From positions 34,217 to 98,216 of the IMG/VR virus record IMGVR_UViG_3300046499_000591: DNA of 64,000 nucleotides. One strand, 5' to 3'. Position numbers and translations under genes: made by a program. The DNA is from a virus. The notes beneath the pieces are model-generated. The model was not told where the DNA came from and searched no databases. It was given only the letters and a program-made list of their open reading frames with translations. Shown in pieces: positions 6,768 through 14,220 of this stretch (position 1 is the stretch's first letter; each line of letters begins with the position of its first letter).

Positions 6768-7840
6768 AGGCCGATGCCTCTCATGGGGTTCTCTTCGCGG
6801 TCGTCCACGGGCCGGATGTACGCGAGGACTTGCGGCGAGTTCTCCGCCCACCGGCCCTGGGTGCGGATCGCGGAGACGGGCGCCTTCTGTCGGTACGCCT
6901 CGCTCGCGCCGCCGGCCCGGAAGCCGTGGGCGGTGTAGGTCAGTCCGTCGTCGGGGAACACGACGGCGGCCCGGCGCTGCACCATCTCGTTGATGGCGTC
7001 GCCGGACATGGAGTCGTGGGTGATCTGGTCCCACTGGTTGATGGCGCGCAGGAGTCGGCCGGTGGTGATGCCGCGGTCGGCGAGCGCGGCCCGGTACGCG
7101 CGGACGACGCGGACGGGGTCGGTGTCGTTGTGGACGCCGCGCGGCACGATGACCTCGACGCCGTCGCCCTCCTGGTCGGTCTTGGAGGCGCGGATCAGGA
7201 TGGTGAGGTCGCCCTCGTCGTCCTCGCTGATGTCTTCCAGGTGTAGGCCGGCCAGTTCGGAGCGGCGGGCCATCATCGCGAACCCGAGGACGAGGATGAC
7301 CCGGTCGCGGAGGCCGGCGAGGGTGGTGAGGTCGCACGTGTCGATGAGGGCGCGCAGCTTGGCGAGGTTGATGGGCGGCGCCTTGCGCTTGCGGGTGCCG
7401 GCCTTCGCGCGCCCCTTCTTGTAGGCGGCGAGCAGGCGCAGCGCGCCGGCGGTGTCCGGCTGGTCGCGGTAGCCGGCCGACTTGTGGCGGGAGCGGATGA
7501 CGCCGAGGGCCTGCTCGATGCTGGACGGGGCCGGCGTGCGGCCGGTGCGCTCCGACGGGGTCACGGTCATGTGCCGGACGTACTCGGTGAGGGTGGCCGG
7601 CGTCGCCGGCAGCGGCACCCGCCCCTGGACGGTGCACCAGCCGGCGAACGTCTGCCACTGTCGGGTGTAGGCGCGTTGGGTGTTCTCGGGGACGGAGTCG
7701 ACGAGGGCCTGGCGGGTCTCGTCGCTCACCTCGTGGTCGCGGTCGGTGTGGACGAGGGGCGTCTCGGGGCGTGCCGCCGGCAGGAGGTGGTCGTCGTCGA
7801 CGAGCTCGGCGTCGACCACTTCGGATTCGTCGTCTGTCAC
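6764..7840 (-). CDS. Tyrosine recombinase
   Basis: 358 residues. A SAM-like N-terminal domain (residues 40-145; NTQRAYTRQWQTFAGWC) precedes the catalytic domain. The expected active-site set is visible: ARRSEL (Arg about 192), HGFR (His 305, Arg 308), Trp 331 and Tyr 341 in LAYIRP. It therefore appears complete. A dif-like site (7853-7880) begins 12 bp upstream of the start. It may resolve multimers of the element, or integrate it. GTG start; ribosome site weak (GAGG close to the start). Confidence 0.85.
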   Translation of the reverse strand: MTDDESEVVDAELVDDDHLLPAARPETPLVHTDRDHEVSDETRQALVDSVPENTQRAYTRQWQTFAGWCTVQGRVPLPATPATLTEYVRHMTVTPSERTGRTPAPSSIEQALGVIRSRHKSAGYRDQPDTAGALRLLAAYKKGRAKAGTRKRKAPPINLAKLRALIDTCDLTTLAGLRDRVILVLGFAMMARRSELAGLHLEDISEDDEGDLTILIRASKTDQEGDGVEVIVPRGVHNDTDPVRVVRAYRAALADRGITTGRLLRAINQWDQITHDSMSGDAINEMVQRRAAVVFPDDGLTYTAHGFRAGGASEAYRQKAPVSAIRTQGRWAENSPQVLAYIRPVDDREENPMRGIGL

Positions 7841-7852
7841 GCCCTCAATCTT

Positions 7853-7880
7853 ACCCGTGATAAGCCAAGTTATCCGGGGT
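7853..7880. other. dif/core-type recombination site
   Basis: Eleven-base arms ACCCGTGATAA and TTATCCGGGGT flank a six-base centre GCCAAG; the arms are complementary at 9 of 11 positions and perfectly so for GATAA/TTATC next to the centre. This is the geometry of XerCD dif-type sites. Adjacency to the tyrosine recombinase supports the call. Confidence 0.55.
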
Positions 7881-8037
7881 TATGCGCTGAACGGCTCCTG
7901 ATACAGGGCCAGAAAACGGCTGTGCGGCTCCGTGGGAGCCGAACGGCCCTCCCGACGTCCGGTCGCACCGGACACGGCGAGATCGTCGACGAGAGGGCCC
8001 GTTCTGTGGGTCGCGTTTCTACCGATCCGCGAGCGTT

Positions 8038-8394
8038 TCACCCTTTGGGCGGATTGACGAGACGGGCGCGGGAGTTCACGCACTCGAACCGGTCCCATGG
8101 CATCGGATGGGAACACTCGTTGCCATGCTCGGGGCAGTCGGTGCAGTCCGGGCAGTAATCCTCATCCGGCCGGAACACGCGCCGACACCGACCACACACA
8201 GGGTGCCGCTTCATCCGGCCCAGATTGATCGCCAGGTTCACGGCCGCGTCCGCCGCCGTGCCCGGCTCGGGCACGACGTAGAGGAGCTCGTACTCCAGCA
8301 CGGCAATGCGCAGGCGGTCGGCGCGCGACCGGGCGGGACGACGACGGAACCAGGGCACGAGGGGACCGTACCCCCGCGTACCGACAGAGAGCAT
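8038..8394 (-). CDS. Zinc-ribbon hypothetical protein
   Basis: 118 residues. The N-terminus is basic (VPWFRRRPARSRADRLR); residues about 75-105 hold CGRCRRVFRPDEDYCPDC-TDC and a following His/Cys pair (EHGNECSH), giving one or two zinc sites. The ATG at 8394 lies within one arm of a long inverted repeat. No family recognised; nucleic-acid or protein binding is the likely general role. Confidence 0.55.
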   Translation of the reverse strand: MLSVGTRGYGPLVPWFRRRPARSRADRLRIAVLEYELLYVVPEPGTAADAAVNLAINLGRMKRHPVCGRCRRVFRPDEDYCPDCTDCPEHGNECSHPMPWDRFECVNSRARLVNPPKG

Positions 8395-8454
8395 GAAGCG
8401 CGACCCCGCACTCCCCCGCCAAGGGGACTGCAACATGCGGGACCGCGCTTCATG
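8392..8454. repeat. 19-base inverted repeat overlapping a start codon
   Basis: Arms 8392-8410 and 8436-8454 (CATGAAGCGCG plus eight more bases) match at 17 of 19 positions across a 25-base centre. One arm contains the ATG of the zinc-ribbon gene, so the structure could hide its start or act as operator. Confidence 0.55.
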
Positions 8455-8564
8455 TGGTTGGAGCCAGGCAGCCCAGGCAGGGGCCCGACTCCTGAACGCT
8501 ACGGCTCACGGACCGGCGGCCGCCACCCGAACTCAGCTTCCTGGGCGCCGGCGCATCAACTCTG

Positions 8565-9314
8565 CTACGGACGGCCGGAGTCGAACTGCTTGCCCGGGCC
8601 GCGACGCCGGCGCGCACGGGCCCGCTCGTCGGCCTCCCGCTGAATCGAGCCGAACGTCTCCTCACCCTGCCTTTTGCGAAGGTGGCGGATGTTGTTCGCA
8701 GGTATGCCGACCTTCGGCGGCCCGTACACGGCGAGGAGGTCCGACGCCTCCTGGGACGAGTAGCCGGCGGCCTCCATGGCGGCATCGTCGATGAAGACGT
8801 CGGCGTGCCGGTCGTGTTCGAGGTCGATGAGGTGGTCCTCCTTCCCACCCAAGGAGAGCACCCACAGGAAGTTCGCCGGCGGGTCCGGCTGGACGATCCG
8901 GCGAAACCGGTCGACGGCCTTGGTGTACGCGTAAAACGTCACGGCCGGCGTCGCGCGGATGATACGAAGCCAGGCTTCGACGTACGCATCGCTGTAGAAG
9001 TCACCGCTGTCATGGATGCGGACGTGGGCGCCAGAGGCGTACCGCTTGTGCGTCAACTCCTTGATCATGCGGGCCTCCCAGCCCGGCATGTCGTCCATGA
9101 GCATGGCGAGGTTGCGCTCGTGAGCTGCGAGGACGCCGCGGAACCGGTACGTGCCGGTGCGGGCGTAGCAGAGTTTCACGCACGCCTGCGCCTCCGGGCA
9201 CGTGTTGTATGTGCGACCGTCGGCGAGCCGGCCCGCCCACGCCGGCAGCGACCAATTCCATATGCCTTCGCGGCGTAGCTCGCTGTTCTGCCGAAGCAGC
9301 CATTCGGTAGCCAT
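8565..9314 (-). CDS. GP88-family phage-type protein
   Basis: 249 residues. NTCPEAQACVKLCYARTGTYRF with three spaced Cys and the following HERNLAML, VRIHDSGDFYSDAYV match the actinophage gene-product-88 family, of unknown biochemical function. The tail is very basic (ERARARRRRGPGK). GGAGGG gives a good ribosome site. Monocistronic. It is a strong sign of phage ancestry for this part of the element. Confidence 0.75.
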   Translation of the reverse strand: MATEWLLRQNSELRREGIWNWSLPAWAGRLADGRTYNTCPEAQACVKLCYARTGTYRFRGVLAAHERNLAMLMDDMPGWEARMIKELTHKRYASGAHVRIHDSGDFYSDAYVEAWLRIIRATPAVTFYAYTKAVDRFRRIVQPDPPANFLWVLSLGGKEDHLIDLEHDRHADVFIDDAAMEAAGYSSQEASDLLAVYGPPKVGIPANNIRHLRKRQGEETFGSIQREADERARARRRRGPGKQFDSGRP

Positions 9315-9418
9315 ACACGGCTCCCTCCGTCGATGCGATAGGCGGAGGGACGCCTTCCAAGTGATCGCATTATGCGGTCGGCCTGCGACGAACGCGAATC
9401 ATCGGCAACGATGCGCCC

Positions 9419-9760
9419 ATGAATCACCACATGATCAGGATTGCGGCCGGCGCCGTCCTCGCCGGCGCGCTCATTACCGGCTGTTCCAGCAGCGGCCCGA
9501 CCGCCGACCAGAAGAGATACGCCGACGCCGCGGCGGCCGCCGACCCCGACGACTTCGGCGGGATGAAGACCGACGACCTCGCCGGCACCCTCGGGGACGA
9601 AGGCAAGGAGCTGTGCGACCAGTTGAAGAAGGGCTCGTACGCCGACGCCCTGGCGTACGCCAAGACCGGCTTCCCGGGGAAGCAAGCGGCCGCGCTCGTC
9701 GACGCCGCGGTGCTCGTCAACTGCCCGGACCAGAAGGGGAAGGTGCCGGCCGGATCGTAG
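9419..9760 (+). CDS. Secreted lipoprotein with DUF732-like domain
   Basis: 113 residues. Signal peptide AAGAVLAGALITGC with lipobox LITGC, then Ser/Gly linker. The mature part has GKELCDQLKKGSYADAL and a later CP (VNCPDQ), the two-cysteine pattern of DUF732 domains of actinobacterial exported proteins. The mature lipoprotein would sit on the outer face of the membrane. Function unknown. Confidence 0.65.
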   Translation: MNHHMIRIAAGAVLAGALITGCSSSGPTADQKRYADAAAAADPDDFGGMKTDDLAGTLGDEGKELCDQLKKGSYADALAYAKTGFPGKQAAALVDAAVLVNCPDQKGKVPAGS

Positions 9761-9778
9761 GCCGGCCCCGGAACGACC

Positions 9779-9809
9779 GAGCGCCCCCGGGGTACCTCCG
9801 GGGGCGCTC
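9779..9809 (+). terminator. Hairpin terminator after lipoprotein gene
   Basis: GAGCGCCCCCGG, loop GGTACCT, CCGGGGGCGCTC, nineteen bases after the stop. Confidence 0.75.
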
Positions 9810-9816
9810 TGGGCCA

Positions 9817-9840
9817 CAGCCCCGCGTGCGCGGGGAGCAG
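9817..9840. repeat. Solo type I-E CRISPR-repeat-like hairpin
   Basis: CAGCCCCGCGTGCGCGGGG plus AGCAG. On the minus strand it reads CTGCTCCCCGCG then CACGCGGGGCTG, close to Streptomyces type I-E repeats. No neighbouring repeat at the 61-base period. Confidence 0.45.
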
Positions 9841-9900
9841 CGGTAGCCCGGTGGTCGACCTACAGTCTCCGCATGGGCCATACCCGACACGTCGGGTGGT

Positions 9901-9977
9901 GCTCGACCGAGGAGAGGTGTATCTATCTAGGCGAAAGCACACCTGAAGTTGTTGCTTCGATGGTGCCTCGGTCGAGC
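9901..9977. ncRNA. Candidate structured element: 12-bp closed three-way fold
   Basis: GCTCGACCGAGG (9901-9912) pairs perfectly with CCTCGGTCGAGC (9966-9977). Inside, AGGTGT pairs with ACACCT around a GCGAAAGC loop, and GAAG pairs with CTTC. A 16-base palindrome ACCCGACACGTCGGGT lies just before. No coding gene covers it. Could be an RNA, or a protein-binding site in DNA. Confidence 0.35.
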
Positions 9978-10023
9978 GGTTCAACTATGGCACAGGCCGC
10001 TGACACCGTGCAGCCGAACCGGG

Positions 10024-10632
10024 TCACTCGATCGGGCGATGGGCGCGCCGGCACATCGTCCCGCGGCATCCCTGCCGGTACCCGCACGGCCGGCCGCACC
10101 GGTCGCCGCCGACGCACAGCGCGACGGCGGCCTCGTCGAGGGCGGCCCTAAAGTCGTCGTCGCGGCGGGCGAGCCCGAACACCTGGCCCGGGGTCACCTC
10201 GGCCCGGACGGCGGCCGCCTCGATGGTGGCGACGTCGCCGGCCGAGACCAGTTCGAGCACCTGCCGGCGCCGCTGCTCGGGGAACACGGCGTCGGCGGCC
10301 GTACGCCGGCGCGTACGGGAGTCGGCGTTGTGCCAGGCCAGGCAGTCATCGCACCCGCAGCCGAGGCGCCACAGCGTCGACGGGGCGTAGCGGCTGTGGT
10401 CGAGGGCCGGCGGGTCGGTGTCGGCGGCGGCGATGAGGGCCGCGCCGGTCCATACCCGCCCTCGGCCGTCGGCGCCGGGCACCCGTTCCCACTCGGCGCC
10501 GGGGAACCAGCCGCTGAGGACCAGGGTGTTCGTCGACGACACGGCCAGGCCGAGGAGTTCGGCGAGGTCGGCGGCGCGGTACCGGGCGTCGGGGTCGATG
10601 CGGTCGACGACGCGGGCGAGGGGGTGGTCCAT
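10024..10632 (-). CDS. Hypothetical DNA-binding protein with Cys clusters
   Basis: 202 residues. Residues 15-60 (YRAADLAELLGLAVSSTNTLVL) look like a helix-turn-helix. A middle CGCDDCLAWHNADSRTRRR motif is the C-x-C-x-x-C zinc motif common in Streptomyces phage-type proteins; the tail CGRPCGYRQGCRGTMCRR is Cys/Arg-rich. ATG 10632 is preceded by GGGAG; a longer upstream frame merely translates CRISPR-like repeats and was rejected. Similar Cys motif to the protein at 18535-18939. Confidence 0.65.
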   Translation of the reverse strand: MDHPLARVVDRIDPDARYRAADLAELLGLAVSSTNTLVLSGWFPGAEWERVPGADGRGRVWTGAALIAAADTDPPALDHSRYAPSTLWRLGCGCDDCLAWHNADSRTRRRTAADAVFPEQRRRQVLELVSAGDVATIEAAAVRAEVTPGQVFGLARRDDDFRAALDEAAVALCVGGDRCGRPCGYRQGCRGTMCRRAHRPIE

Positions 10633-10663
10633 GCTTCTCTCCCTGGGTATGGGGGTGTCTGCT

Positions 10664-10749
10664 GCGGTCACCTCCGCATGCGCGGAGCAGAATCCGGCTC
10701 CTCGGCGAGCAGCAGCCAAGGGCGATACCCCCGCGTTTGCGGGGAAGAG
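10664..10749. repeat. Two degenerate type I-E CRISPR-repeat-like units
   Basis: Units at 10664-10692 and 10721-10749, both with GC hairpins (CTCCGCATGCGCGGAG and CCCCGCGTTTGCGGGG), separated by 28 bases. Minus-strand reading CTCTTCCCCGCAAACGCGG resembles Streptomyces type I-E repeats. The units differ from each other and the spacer is short, so this is a relic or a coincidental hairpin pair. No cas genes in the window. Confidence 0.4.
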
Positions 10750-10797
10750 TTCGACGTCATGATGGCACACTCCGCCGGCAGCGGGCGGGGAACCGGG

Positions 10798-11013
10798 TCA
10801 GTCCTCGTTGTACAGCGACGGGAACGAGCGCCGGGCGACGCCGCCCGTGTAGGCGAGCATGTGGGCCGTCTCCGCCGGCGTCAACGGCCGTGGATCGCGG
10901 AGCCCTTCGGCGAGGCCGTCGGCGAAGCAGCGGCCCAGGTATTCCAGCGCGGCCCGGTCCCGCTCGGCGATGGTGGGCCCCATGCCCAGGAGGCGGCGAA
11001 GGAGTCGATGCAT
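10798..11013 (-). CDS. Small hypothetical protein
   Basis: 71 residues from ATG 11013 (HRLLRRLLGMGPTIAERDRAAL start region in two parts), helical throughout, ending SFPSLYNED. A GTG at 11067 would add 18 residues and neither start has a clear ribosome site. No family recognised. Confidence 0.45.
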   Translation of the reverse strand: MHRLLRRLLGMGPTIAERDRAALEYLGRCFADGLAEGLRDPRPLTPAETAHMLAYTGGVARRSFPSLYNED

Positions 11014-11122
11014 GCCGGCAGCATCGCACGCCGCACCGACATCAGACCGTATGCGAAAGCCCCTCACGTCACAGGTACGTAAGGGGCGTTCGCAGTCTCC
11101 GCCCGGCCGGCCGGGGGTACCG

Positions 11123-11142
11123 TTCCTAGTGGACGCTAGGAA
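11123..11142. promoter_or_regulatory. Operator TTCCTAG-N6-CTAGGAA of XRE gene
   Basis: Perfect seven-base inverted repeat ending ten bases before the XRE start and overlapping its ribosome site. CTAG-containing repeats of this type are frequent upstream of Streptomyces XRE/TPR regulators; autoregulation is inferred. Confidence 0.6.
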
Positions 11143-11152
11143 TGGAGCCAGT

Positions 11153-12382
11153 ATGCCCCACTACGCCGACACCGGGGGGAGCGCAGAGAGCAACGGGCAG
11201 CGCCTTGCCCGCCTCCGTGCGCGCCACCGGTGGACTCAGCAACGCCTGGCAGATGAAGCCGGGTACTCTCTCGCAGCCGTGAAAGCCTACGAACAAGGGC
11301 GCCGCAGCCTGGACCGCCCCGCCGTGGTCCTCGCGTTCGCTCACGCCCTGGACTGCCATCCCACCGAGATCACCGGCGGCCCGTACTCGCCGGTGTCCAC
11401 CGACACCGAGGGGCAGGTCGCCGTCGCGGCCGTCGCCGCGGTACGCCGCGCCCTGCTGCGGCACGGCCGCCCCACCAGGCCGGAGGAGCACGAGGTTGCC
11501 GCTGTCGACCTGCCGGAGCTACGGCGACGCGTCGCCGAGGGCAACGCCTTCCGCCAGGCCGCGGCTTTAGCGAAGTCCGGTCCCATCCTGCCCGCACTGC
11601 TCCGCGACCTCCAGGTGGCCGCCGAGGTGTGCGAGGGCGACCAACGCCGGGAAGCCTTCGGGCTGCTCTCGTCGGCGTACGAGTGCGCCATGCAGTACCT
11701 CTACAAGCTGGGCCACACCTCGGATGCCACCCTGGCGACCGAGCGGGTGCTGTGGTCCGCGCAGGAGTCCGGCGACCCGCTCCGCATCCTGGCCTCGCAC
11801 TGGTACGACGCCGGGGAGTTCCTGTCGATCGGCGAGCACGACGAGGCCGGCGCCATCATCGACGACGCCCTGACCGAGCTGGGGACGGTCCGCGACCGTA
11901 CGCCGGAGGTGGTGTCCCTGTGCGGCGCGTTCCTCCTCAAGGCATCGCTGAACTCGGCCCGCTCGGCGGACAACCGGGGCGCCGAGCAACACCTGGCGAA
12001 GGCGAAGACCGCGGCGGAGGAGCTGGGCGGCGACCGCAACGACTACCAGCTGCAATTCGGGCCGACCAACGTGGCCATCTGGGGTGTGTCCTTGCCGGTG
12101 GAGATGGGCAAGGGCCGCGTCGCCGTGGACCGGGCCGAGGGGGTGCGCCTGCCGGCGCAGTTCTCCCCGGAGCGGCACTCGCACCACTTCATCGACGTGG
12201 GCCGCGCGCACTTCTACAACGGGCAGCGCGAGGCGGCTATCGGCGCGTTCCTCAAGGCGGAGCGGCTGGCACCGCAGGCGACCCGCATGCATGCCGGTGT
12301 GCGGGAGACCGTCGGCACGATGATCCGTACTCAGAAGCGCGGTGAGCTGGTGGAGTTGGGTATCCGGCTCGGCGTCGTGTGA
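11153..12382 (+). CDS. XRE-family regulator with helical-repeat C-terminal domain
   Basis: 409 residues. Residues 15-75 form the HTH (LARLRARHRWTQQRLADEAG, LAAVKAYEQGRRSLDRPAVV). Residues 105-405 are helical repeats of TPR type (EAFGLLSSAYECAMQYLYKLG, LRILASHWYDAGEFL, FNGQREAAIGAFLKAE region). Streptomyces has many such regulators, commonly beside DUF397 or small secondary-metabolite genes. GGAG precedes ATG 11153. The adjacent genes to 15.5 kb run in the same direction and may be its targets. Confidence 0.85.
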   Translation: MPHYADTGGSAESNGQRLARLRARHRWTQQRLADEAGYSLAAVKAYEQGRRSLDRPAVVLAFAHALDCHPTEITGGPYSPVSTDTEGQVAVAAVAAVRRALLRHGRPTRPEEHEVAAVDLPELRRRVAEGNAFRQAAALAKSGPILPALLRDLQVAAEVCEGDQRREAFGLLSSAYECAMQYLYKLGHTSDATLATERVLWSAQESGDPLRILASHWYDAGEFLSIGEHDEAGAIIDDALTELGTVRDRTPEVVSLCGAFLLKASLNSARSADNRGAEQHLAKAKTAAEELGGDRNDYQLQFGPTNVAIWGVSLPVEMGKGRVAVDRAEGVRLPAQFSPERHSHHFIDVGRAHFYNGQREAAIGAFLKAERLAPQATRMHAGVRETVGTMIRTQKRGELVELGIRLGVV

Positions 12383-12390
12383 GCGTGCAG

Positions 12391-12413
12391 AAGGGCTACG
12401 TTTTGTAGCCCTT
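12391..12413 (+). terminator. Hairpin terminator after XRE gene
   Basis: AAGGGCTAC, loop GTTTT, GTAGCCCTT directly after the stop codon. Confidence 0.65.
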
Positions 12414-12481
12414 GGGTCACCCCCTGGTCCCTACTGTCGGTTGAGTACCCGTCACCGACTTCCCGGGCCAGGGGGTTTCCT

Positions 12482-12883
12482 ATGAGCACCGCGCCACCAC
12501 CGCTGGCGTTCCTCTACGACCGCTGCTTAACAGAGAACGCCGCGATGCTGGAGCTGCGCTGCACGGCCCTCGCCGAATACGTCGAGGAGCGGGGCTGGGT
12601 AGAGGCCGGCAGCTTCGTCGACTACGGCGACGCGGCACTGACCAACGACAACCGGCCGGCGTTCGACGAGCTGCTGCGCACCATGGCGCGCGCCACCGAC
12701 GTGGACCGGGTGTGCCTGGTGTACGACTGGGGCCGCCTGAGCCACGACGCCGGCCACCGGCAGGTGTTCACCCGCCGGGTCCTGGGCGCCGGCGGCTGGC
12801 TGGCGTCCCTCAACGGGGAGACGGTGCGAATCGGAGCGGTCCCGGACGGGCGGCTGACGAGCGCACCGCAGGCAATCGCATGA
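12482..12883 (+). CDS. Serine-recombinase-like (resolvase fold) protein, probably inactive
   Basis: 133 residues. AFLYDRCLTENAAMLELR, YVEERGWVEAGSFVDYGDAAL, NRPAFDELLRTMARATDVDRV and VYDWGRLSHDAG reproduce the order of the serine recombinase catalytic domain. The catalytic Ser of the usual Y-x-R-x-S motif is replaced (YDRCL), and no DNA-binding domain follows, so recombination is unlikely. Such stand-alone domains occur in Streptomyces beside XRE regulators. The stop overlaps the next start (ATGA). Confidence 0.65.
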   Translation: MSTAPPPLAFLYDRCLTENAAMLELRCTALAEYVEERGWVEAGSFVDYGDAALTNDNRPAFDELLRTMARATDVDRVCLVYDWGRLSHDAGHRQVFTRRVLGAGGWLASLNGETVRIGAVPDGRLTSAPQAIA

Positions 12884-13524
12884 GCCCCGTGTCCGCACCG
12901 ACACCGCTCAGGCACAAGGGCCGTCCCGTCCCGTTCATCGCCGCGTGGAGCGCCGAGGTGGTTCCGTTGCCGCGCGTCCTCGTCACCCCCGTCGGCATCA
13001 GGTTGGAGGGGCACCCACCCGACCCGTCATGGGGGGTGACGTGGAAGCCGTGGCTGGACGTCCGGGGTCAGGGCGAGCCCTACTTCGACAAGGTCCATGT
13101 GTCGCGGCAGCGCTACGTGATGCAGCCCTCTTGCCTGAGGTGTCAGGTGTGCGCCCGGCCCGTGGAGCGGAACGAACACGGCTGGCCGTGGCTGCTGGAG
13201 GACCACCGCGGGGAGCCGGGTTGGCCCGAGCAGGAAGTGACGACGCACCCGCCGGTGTGCCCGGAGTGCCAGCCCGTGTCTAACCTCCAGTGCACGCCGA
13301 ACCGGGGCAACTTCGTGTCGGTCCGCGCCCGCCGGGTCCTCATCGACGGCGTGTACGGCGAGCTGTACGAGCCCGGCCGACAGCCGGTGAAGACGGTTCT
13401 GTTCGCCGGCGATGGGCGGCTGCGGTGGATGCTCGGCGGTCAGGTTGCGGTGACCCTCACCGGCGTCACGGTCGTCGACATGGACACCCAGACGCCGGCG
13501 CCCCGACAGGCGGTACGCCGATGA
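12880..13524 (+). CDS. Hypothetical protein with two CxxC pairs
   Basis: 214 residues, ATG overlapping the preceding stop. The centre has CLRCQVCARPVERN and a later CPECQPVSN, a probable zinc site embedding GWPWLLEDHRGEPGW. The C-terminus is beta-rich (VLIDGVYGELYE, TVLFAGDGRLRWMLGG). No family recognised. It sits in a tight four-gene run with the resolvase-like gene. Confidence 0.65.
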   Translation: MSPVSAPTPLRHKGRPVPFIAAWSAEVVPLPRVLVTPVGIRLEGHPPDPSWGVTWKPWLDVRGQGEPYFDKVHVSRQRYVMQPSCLRCQVCARPVERNEHGWPWLLEDHRGEPGWPEQEVTTHPPVCPECQPVSNLQCTPNRGNFVSVRARRVLIDGVYGELYEPGRQPVKTVLFAGDGRLRWMLGGQVAVTLTGVTVVDMDTQTPAPRQAVRR

Positions 13525-13961
13525 CCGCCCCCGGGGCGCCGGCCGCACCGGCGCGTGTCGACGCCACCCGGATACGCCGCACGTACGAAGCGGTCCTGGG
13601 AGACCCGCGGATCGGCCCCCCGCCCCTGGCGGACGAGGAGCAGCGGGCGCATTTCGCCGGGCTCCTGCGCGGGCACATGTGGCTGCTGCTGCCCCCGGTC
13701 GAGCAACTGGTGCCCGGCATGGCCGTCCCCTTCAACCGGAGCGCCGCCCGGCACGTCATCACCCGGGCGCGTGGCGTCCTTGCCGTTCCCGTCCTCGGGG
13801 CGTCGTCGGCCGACGACCTCTTCGACCTGGCGACGCTGTCCCGGGCGCTCCTCACTTTGTACGCGCGCCCTGACGACCGCGAAGGAGGAGCCGCCCCATG
13901 GAGGCGCAATGGGTCACCGGTGACTGCTGGCTCGGGTGCGAGCGCACCGGAGTGCCGGTGA
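13521..13961 (+). CDS. Hypothetical helical protein
   Basis: 146 residues starting at an ATG that overlaps the preceding stop. Mostly helical; RIRRTYEAVLGDPRIGPPPLAD, LLRGHMWLLLPPVEQLVPG, TLSRALLTLYARPDD. The last 22 codons overlap the next gene in another frame, so the true end may be functionally unimportant. No family recognised. Confidence 0.55.
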   Translation: MTAPGAPAAPARVDATRIRRTYEAVLGDPRIGPPPLADEEQRAHFAGLLRGHMWLLLPPVEQLVPGMAVPFNRSAARHVITRARGVLAVPVLGASSADDLFDLATLSRALLTLYARPDDREGGAAPWRRNGSPVTAGSGASAPECR

Positions 13962-14086
13962 TCTGGCTCGGCCCGGTGCAGTGGGACGGGCAGCACGCCC
14001 CGTTCATGGTGTGCAAGGGCTGCCTCGACCGCCTCAAGCGGCAGGCGAACGCGTACTTCATGCAGCGGCAGCCGGCTGTCGCCTGA
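13898..14086 (+). CDS. Small protein with CxxC-type zinc motif
   Basis: 62 residues. GDCWLGCERTGVPVIWLG and VCKGCLDRLKRQ give paired Cys sites as in a rubredoxin-like knuckle. Strong ribosome site GAAGGAGGA. It overlaps the end of the preceding gene by 64 bases in another frame. Confidence 0.6.
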   Translation: MEAQWVTGDCWLGCERTGVPVIWLGPVQWDGQHAPFMVCKGCLDRLKRQANAYFMQRQPAVA

Positions 14087-14094
14087 GCTCCACC

Positions 14095-14123
14095 GGCCCC
14101 CGGCGTGCGTACGCCGGCGGGCC
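14095..14123 (+). terminator. Imperfect GC hairpin
   Basis: GGCCCCCGGCGT and ACGCCGGCGGGCC with one bulged base, nine bases after the stop at 14086. Confidence 0.45.
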
Positions 14124-14220
14124 CTCATGACCCCCGTACCCGTGCGGTGCGGGAGCGCCTGGTCGTCGTCCGGCGGCCGGGTAGGTAGCGCCACGCAATC
14201 CGACTGAATCGGAGGGCACC

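Noticed and set aside
8555-8595. tRNA-like GTTCGACTC on the minus strand
   Set aside because: It is the coding end of the GP88-family gene (GKQFDSGRP). T-stem bases do not pair and no D- or anticodon arm is present.
10664-10749. Functional CRISPR array
   Set aside because: Only two unequal units with a 28-base gap, no leader and no cas genes.
10633-10770. N-terminal extension of the gene ending at 10024
   Set aside because: The extension translates the CRISPR-like repeats and lacks a ribosome site; ATG 10632 has GGGAG.
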